From the NCBI RefSeq assembly GCF_050749805.1, contig NZ_CP192738.1, forward strand, positions 6,634,001 to 6,698,000: DNA of 64,000 bases, read 5' to 3'. This document shows positions 61,382 to 64,000 of the stretch, piece by piece. Position numbers and translations under genes: made by a program. The notes beneath the pieces are model-generated. The model did no database searches, had not been told where the DNA came from, and saw only the letters and a list, made by a program, of their open reading frames with translations. Source of the stretch: Hahella sp018986435. Its GTDB lineage: Bacteria > Pseudomonadota > Gammaproteobacteria > Pseudomonadales > Oleiphilaceae. The first letter of the stretch is position 1. The number at the start of each line of letters is the position of its first letter.

Positions 61382-62587
61382 TCACACGCAGACGTCAGGT
61401 TCTCCAACTGGTTCGCATTCCCGACGATATAACCAGATAGCGGCGCCCAATACGCCGGTCAGCACCAGCATGGAGCCCAGCACCACTCCATCCCAGCCCA
61501 TGGCGCTCCAGAACGGATGCAGATAGAAACCGCCGCTGCTGGCCCCAAGGTAATAAAACACCAGATACAGAGAAGATGCGCTGGCTTTGGCCCCGCGGGC
61601 GCTGCGATTGACCAGGCTGCTGGCGGAGGAATGCGCCAGGAAAAAACCGAAGCTGTTAATCAGCAGTCCCGCAATAATCGTCGGCAGCGTTTGCGCCAAA
61701 GTCAGCAGGGTTCCGCTCATCAAAATGGCCACTCCCAGAGCGATGCACAGGGGCTGCGGGACTTTTAACGCGATCTTGCCGGAGAGAGACGATCCCACCG
61801 TGCCGGCCAGATAGGTCAGAAACAGCAGCCCCAGATACTGAGCGGACAGGTTAAACGGGGCGTCTTCCAGCACGAAGATGATATAGCTGTACTGGTTGAT
61901 GAAGATGAAAAAATTCAGGCCGCCGATCAGGTAGCAGGTGAGCAATATCGGGTTACGCAGGTGGCCACCCAGGTCCGCCAGCATCTGCCGCGGCCGCAGC
62001 GGTTTACGGGTGAAGCCGCGGGAATTGGGCAACATCAGAGCGAACACGATCAGACACAGAACGCTGACGATGGTCATCGCCACAAAGGCGGATCGCCAGG
62101 AAAACGCTTCGCCCACAAAACCGCCTATCAGGCGTCCGCCGATGCCGCCGAGACTGTTGCCGCCAATATACAATCCCACAGCGAACAGCAGCGCCTTGGG
62201 CGAGAACTCGTCCCCCATGTAGGCGATGGCCACCGCCGGTAGCCCGCCGAGGAAAAAGCCCTGAGCGGCGCGCAGCGCAACCAGGGCGGAATAGGATTCA
62301 ACCTGCGTCAGCAACAAGGTGCACGCTGTAGCGCCGACCAGTGAAATAAGCATGATGGGCTTGCGGCCAACGGCGTCGGAAAGCGGCCCGTATATGAGCA
62401 GCGACAAACCCAGCATCAGCGTGGTGATGGTGAAGCTGCCGTTGGCTTCCAACACGGTCAGGTCGAAAGCGTCGGCGATCATCGGCAGCAGTGGCTGGGT
62501 GATGTAGACATTGGCGAACGTCATGAAGGAGCCGATACACAGCGCCAATGTCGCCAACCAGAATTGTCTGCCGCCTGATTCGATCAT
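61382..62587 (-). CDS. MFS exporter
   Basis: The start at ATG 62587 (GAGGGG upstream) gives 401 residues with 12 membrane helices. Typical MFS words are present: LLIYGPLSDAVGRKPIMLISL (motif A), AAQGFFLGGLPAVAIAY and GRLIGGFVGEAFSWRSAF. The second half begins with a short loop near FTRKPLRPRQMLADL. It resembles drug or metabolite exporters of the YnfM/YbcL type. It is divergent from a LysR gene that probably controls it. Substrate unknown. Confidence 0.88.
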   Translation of the reverse strand: MIESGGRQFWLATLALCIGSFMTFANVYITQPLLPMIADAFDLTVLEANGSFTITTLMLGLSLLIYGPLSDAVGRKPIMLISLVGATACTLLLTQVESYSALVALRAAQGFFLGGLPAVAIAYMGDEFSPKALLFAVGLYIGGNSLGGIGGRLIGGFVGEAFSWRSAFVAMTIVSVLCLIVFALMLPNSRGFTRKPLRPRQMLADLGGHLRNPILLTCYLIGGLNFFIFINQYSYIIFVLEDAPFNLSAQYLGLLFLTYLAGTVGSSLSGKIALKVPQPLCIALGVAILMSGTLLTLAQTLPTIIAGLLINSFGFFLAHSSASSLVNRSARGAKASASSLYLVFYYLGASSGGFYLHPFWSAMGWDGVVLGSMLVLTGVLGAAIWLYRRECEPVGEPDVCV

Positions 62588-62700
62588 GCTACTGCCCCTC
62601 AACCGCCTTTCCTGAAATGAAGCTGGATGCAGGATCACTATAGAGCTACAGTTATCATCAATAAAATATATGCTGCTTATACAGTTAATAACGATTACTT

Positions 62701-63576
62701 ATGGATATTAAAAGCCTGCGTTACTTTTACGAGGTCGCCCGCCTCGGCAGTTTCACCCGCGCCGCCGAATCCCTCGGAGTCGCGCAACCGGCGGTCAGTA
62801 TGGCGTTGCGCAAACTGGAGACGGAGCTGACGTTAACGCTGCTGCACCGTAACGATCGCCGCATTTCTCTCACGGACGAGGGTGCGATTCTGTATCGCCA
62901 TGCGGAAAAGATACTGAGAGCCGCGGACGACGCCGCGCTGGAGATGAGTGAGTTGAAAGGCCTGACCCGCGGCGAGGTGCGCGTGGGAGTGCCCAGTATG
63001 TTGGGGTCTTTTTACTTCCCGCCTATTCTGATGGCTTTTCGCCATCGTTATCCCACCCTGAATCTGTCGGTCATCGAAGGCGGCACCTGGCGTTTGCAGC
63101 AAATGCTGGAGCAAGGAGAACTGGACCTGGGCGTCATCGTGGCGGAATTTGTGCCGGAGGAGTTGGAAGCTCGCTCTTTTCTAAGAGAGCAAATGCTGGT
63201 GACCGTGTCCCAGGAACACCCGTTCGCCAAACAGCAAAGCGTTACGCCGGAGCAGTTTTTCCAGGAGGAACTGGTGATGTTCAAGGAAGGCTACTTTCAC
63301 CGCAAAGTGGTCGACAGACTCGCCAAAGCCGCAGGCGTCACCCCCAACATCGGTTTCGAAACTAACCTGCTGCCACTGATCAAATCCATCATCAAACAAG
63401 GCTTCGGCATCTCCACCCTGCTGGGAATGGTAGTGGAAGAAAACGAAAGCCTCGTCACCATCCCCTTCGATACCCCCATCTGGCTCGACCTCAGCATCGC
63501 CTGGCGCCGCAACGGCTACCTCTCCCGAGCAAACCAGGCCTTTGTGGAGTTTTTGCTGGAGCATAGTGGGCGTTGA
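62701..63576 (+). CDS. LysR-family transcriptional regulator
   Basis: A 291-residue LysR protein: N-terminal winged helix (LRYFYEVARLGSFTRAAESLGVAQPAVSMALRKLE, broken by natural helices) and a periplasmic-binding-like effector domain (GEVRVGVPSML ... LDLGVIVAEF ... GFGISTLLGMVVEE). It lies 114 bp from the divergent MFS exporter, the usual set-up for LysR regulation of the neighbour. The shared A/T-rich gap (62588-62700) is expected to hold its site. Confidence 0.9.
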   Translation: MDIKSLRYFYEVARLGSFTRAAESLGVAQPAVSMALRKLETELTLTLLHRNDRRISLTDEGAILYRHAEKILRAADDAALEMSELKGLTRGEVRVGVPSMLGSFYFPPILMAFRHRYPTLNLSVIEGGTWRLQQMLEQGELDLGVIVAEFVPEELEARSFLREQMLVTVSQEHPFAKQQSVTPEQFFQEELVMFKEGYFHRKVVDRLAKAAGVTPNIGFETNLLPLIKSIIKQGFGISTLLGMVVEENESLVTIPFDTPIWLDLSIAWRRNGYLSRANQAFVEFLLEHSGR

Positions 63577-63634
63577 GTAGAGATGGTCTATGCAGTCATT
63601 AACTTCCCAAAAGAGAAGCAAATCAATAATAAAG

Positions 63635-63663
63635 CCCCGCACACCTTCTGATTGGGTGTGGGG
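63635..63663 (+). terminator. Hairpin terminator
   Basis: CCCCGCACACC pairs with GGGTGTGGGG apart from one bulged base, around an 8-base loop. It lies 58 bp after the LysR stop and 12 bp from the end of the next (minus-strand) gene, so it may serve both. Confidence 0.6.
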
Positions 63664-63675
63664 TCGGTACTGTTG

Positions 63676-64000
63676 TTACTCTTTACGTAGCTCAACCATG
63701 GACATGATACGTTTAGCGTCTTCAAGCATTCGCTGATATCTCTGTTCATTACGGCCTAATTCAGTCGTCGTCCGAAAGCTAAACGTAAGGTAATAATTAT
63801 TGGTCAATGGATAGGCCCAATAATATGTAATATTGGCGCCAGCAATCCCCTCTCCATCAATGCTATAGTGTAACCACTCAACACCATTGATCCGTTCCTT
63901 AACGTAGATTTCTGGTAGCAGTACTAACACCAATCTCCTGACAGGGATGTAACCCTTAGCTCTTACCTCGTCAGGGTTATCAAAATCATATCGCTTCTGC
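63676..64000 (-). CDS. Hypothetical protein, 5' end off window
   Basis: The frame is open to the window edge (109 codons visible, KRYDFDNPDEVRAKGYIPVRR leading in, paraphrased by the translated right edge) and ends with a stop at 63676. The visible part is beta-rich then helical: LVLVLLPEIYVKERINGVEW, YYWAYPLTNNYYLTFSFRT and QRYQRMLEDAKRIMSMVEL. A short TTG-started version (to 63933) is less likely because the frame continues. Function unknown. Confidence 0.6.
   Translation of the reverse strand, partial: QKRYDFDNPDEVRAKGYIPVRRLVLVLLPEIYVKERINGVEWLHYSIDGEGIAGANITYYWAYPLTNNYYLTFSFRTTTELGRNEQRYQRMLEDAKRIMSMVELRKE

Overview
The window looks like chromosomal DNA of a marine gammaproteobacterium. 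It has moderately high G+C, dense genes on both strands, many sensory proteins, a NrtA-type anion importer and a two-subunit pyruvate carboxylase. The overall gene style resembles Hahella or other Oceanospirillales; this is an inference from protein character, not from a database match. I see no rRNA, tRNA, insertion sequence, prophage or CRISPR array.

Layout, 1-17 kb. A truncated secreted metallophosphoesterase with C-terminal repeats leads, followed by a membrane-anchored CadC-like regulator with a TPR-type sensor region. Next come a secreted von Willebrand A protein and a secreted protein with a C-terminal PKD-like domain. A three-gene minus-strand cluster (NUDIX hydrolase, polynucleotide-kinase-like P-loop protein, Thg1-like 3'-5' polymerase) looks like an RNA 5'-end repair module. 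An NspS/MbaA-like pair (periplasmic polyamine-binding protein plus GGDEF-EAL receptor) follows, then a Ca2+/Na+ exchanger and a solute symporter operon with a degenerate metallophosphoesterase.

Layout, 17-39 kb. A 983-residue membrane ATPase overlaps an MscS channel gene. After it come a glutathione transferase, a SUOX-fold periplasmic protein next to a hybrid histidine kinase, a methyltransferase, a cysteine-synthase-like enzyme, a patatin lipase, pyruvate carboxylase pycA-pycB, an nrtA-nrtB-nrtD importer, a solitary periplasmic binding protein and an isoaspartyl peptidase.

Layout, 39-58.8 kb. This stretch holds a chemoreceptor, two adjacent DUF2310 Zn-ribbon paralogues, a 2OG-Fe(II) oxygenase, and a divergent glutathione transferase/WYL-regulator pair with a clear operator-like dyad. 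It also holds a secreted LNS2 (lipin/Nir-type) HAD phosphatase, an exported AGE-fold enzyme with a DJ-1/PfpI protein, and a copper-export operon (MerR regulator, CopA, cupredoxin, DUF411). A lipoprotein, a TerB protein and a DCC protein close the stretch.

Layout, 58.8-64 kb. The most notable locus is here: a retron-type reverse transcriptase with a long N-terminal extension. The 270 bases in front of it carry all the sequence marks of a retron msr-msd RNA: a near-consensus promoter, an 11-bp a1/a2 inverted repeat, an AGC branch site directly after a1, small msr hairpins and a long msd hairpin. No accessory effector gene is adjacent. A family-3 solute-binding protein, an MFS exporter with a divergent LysR regulator and a truncated ORF finish the window.
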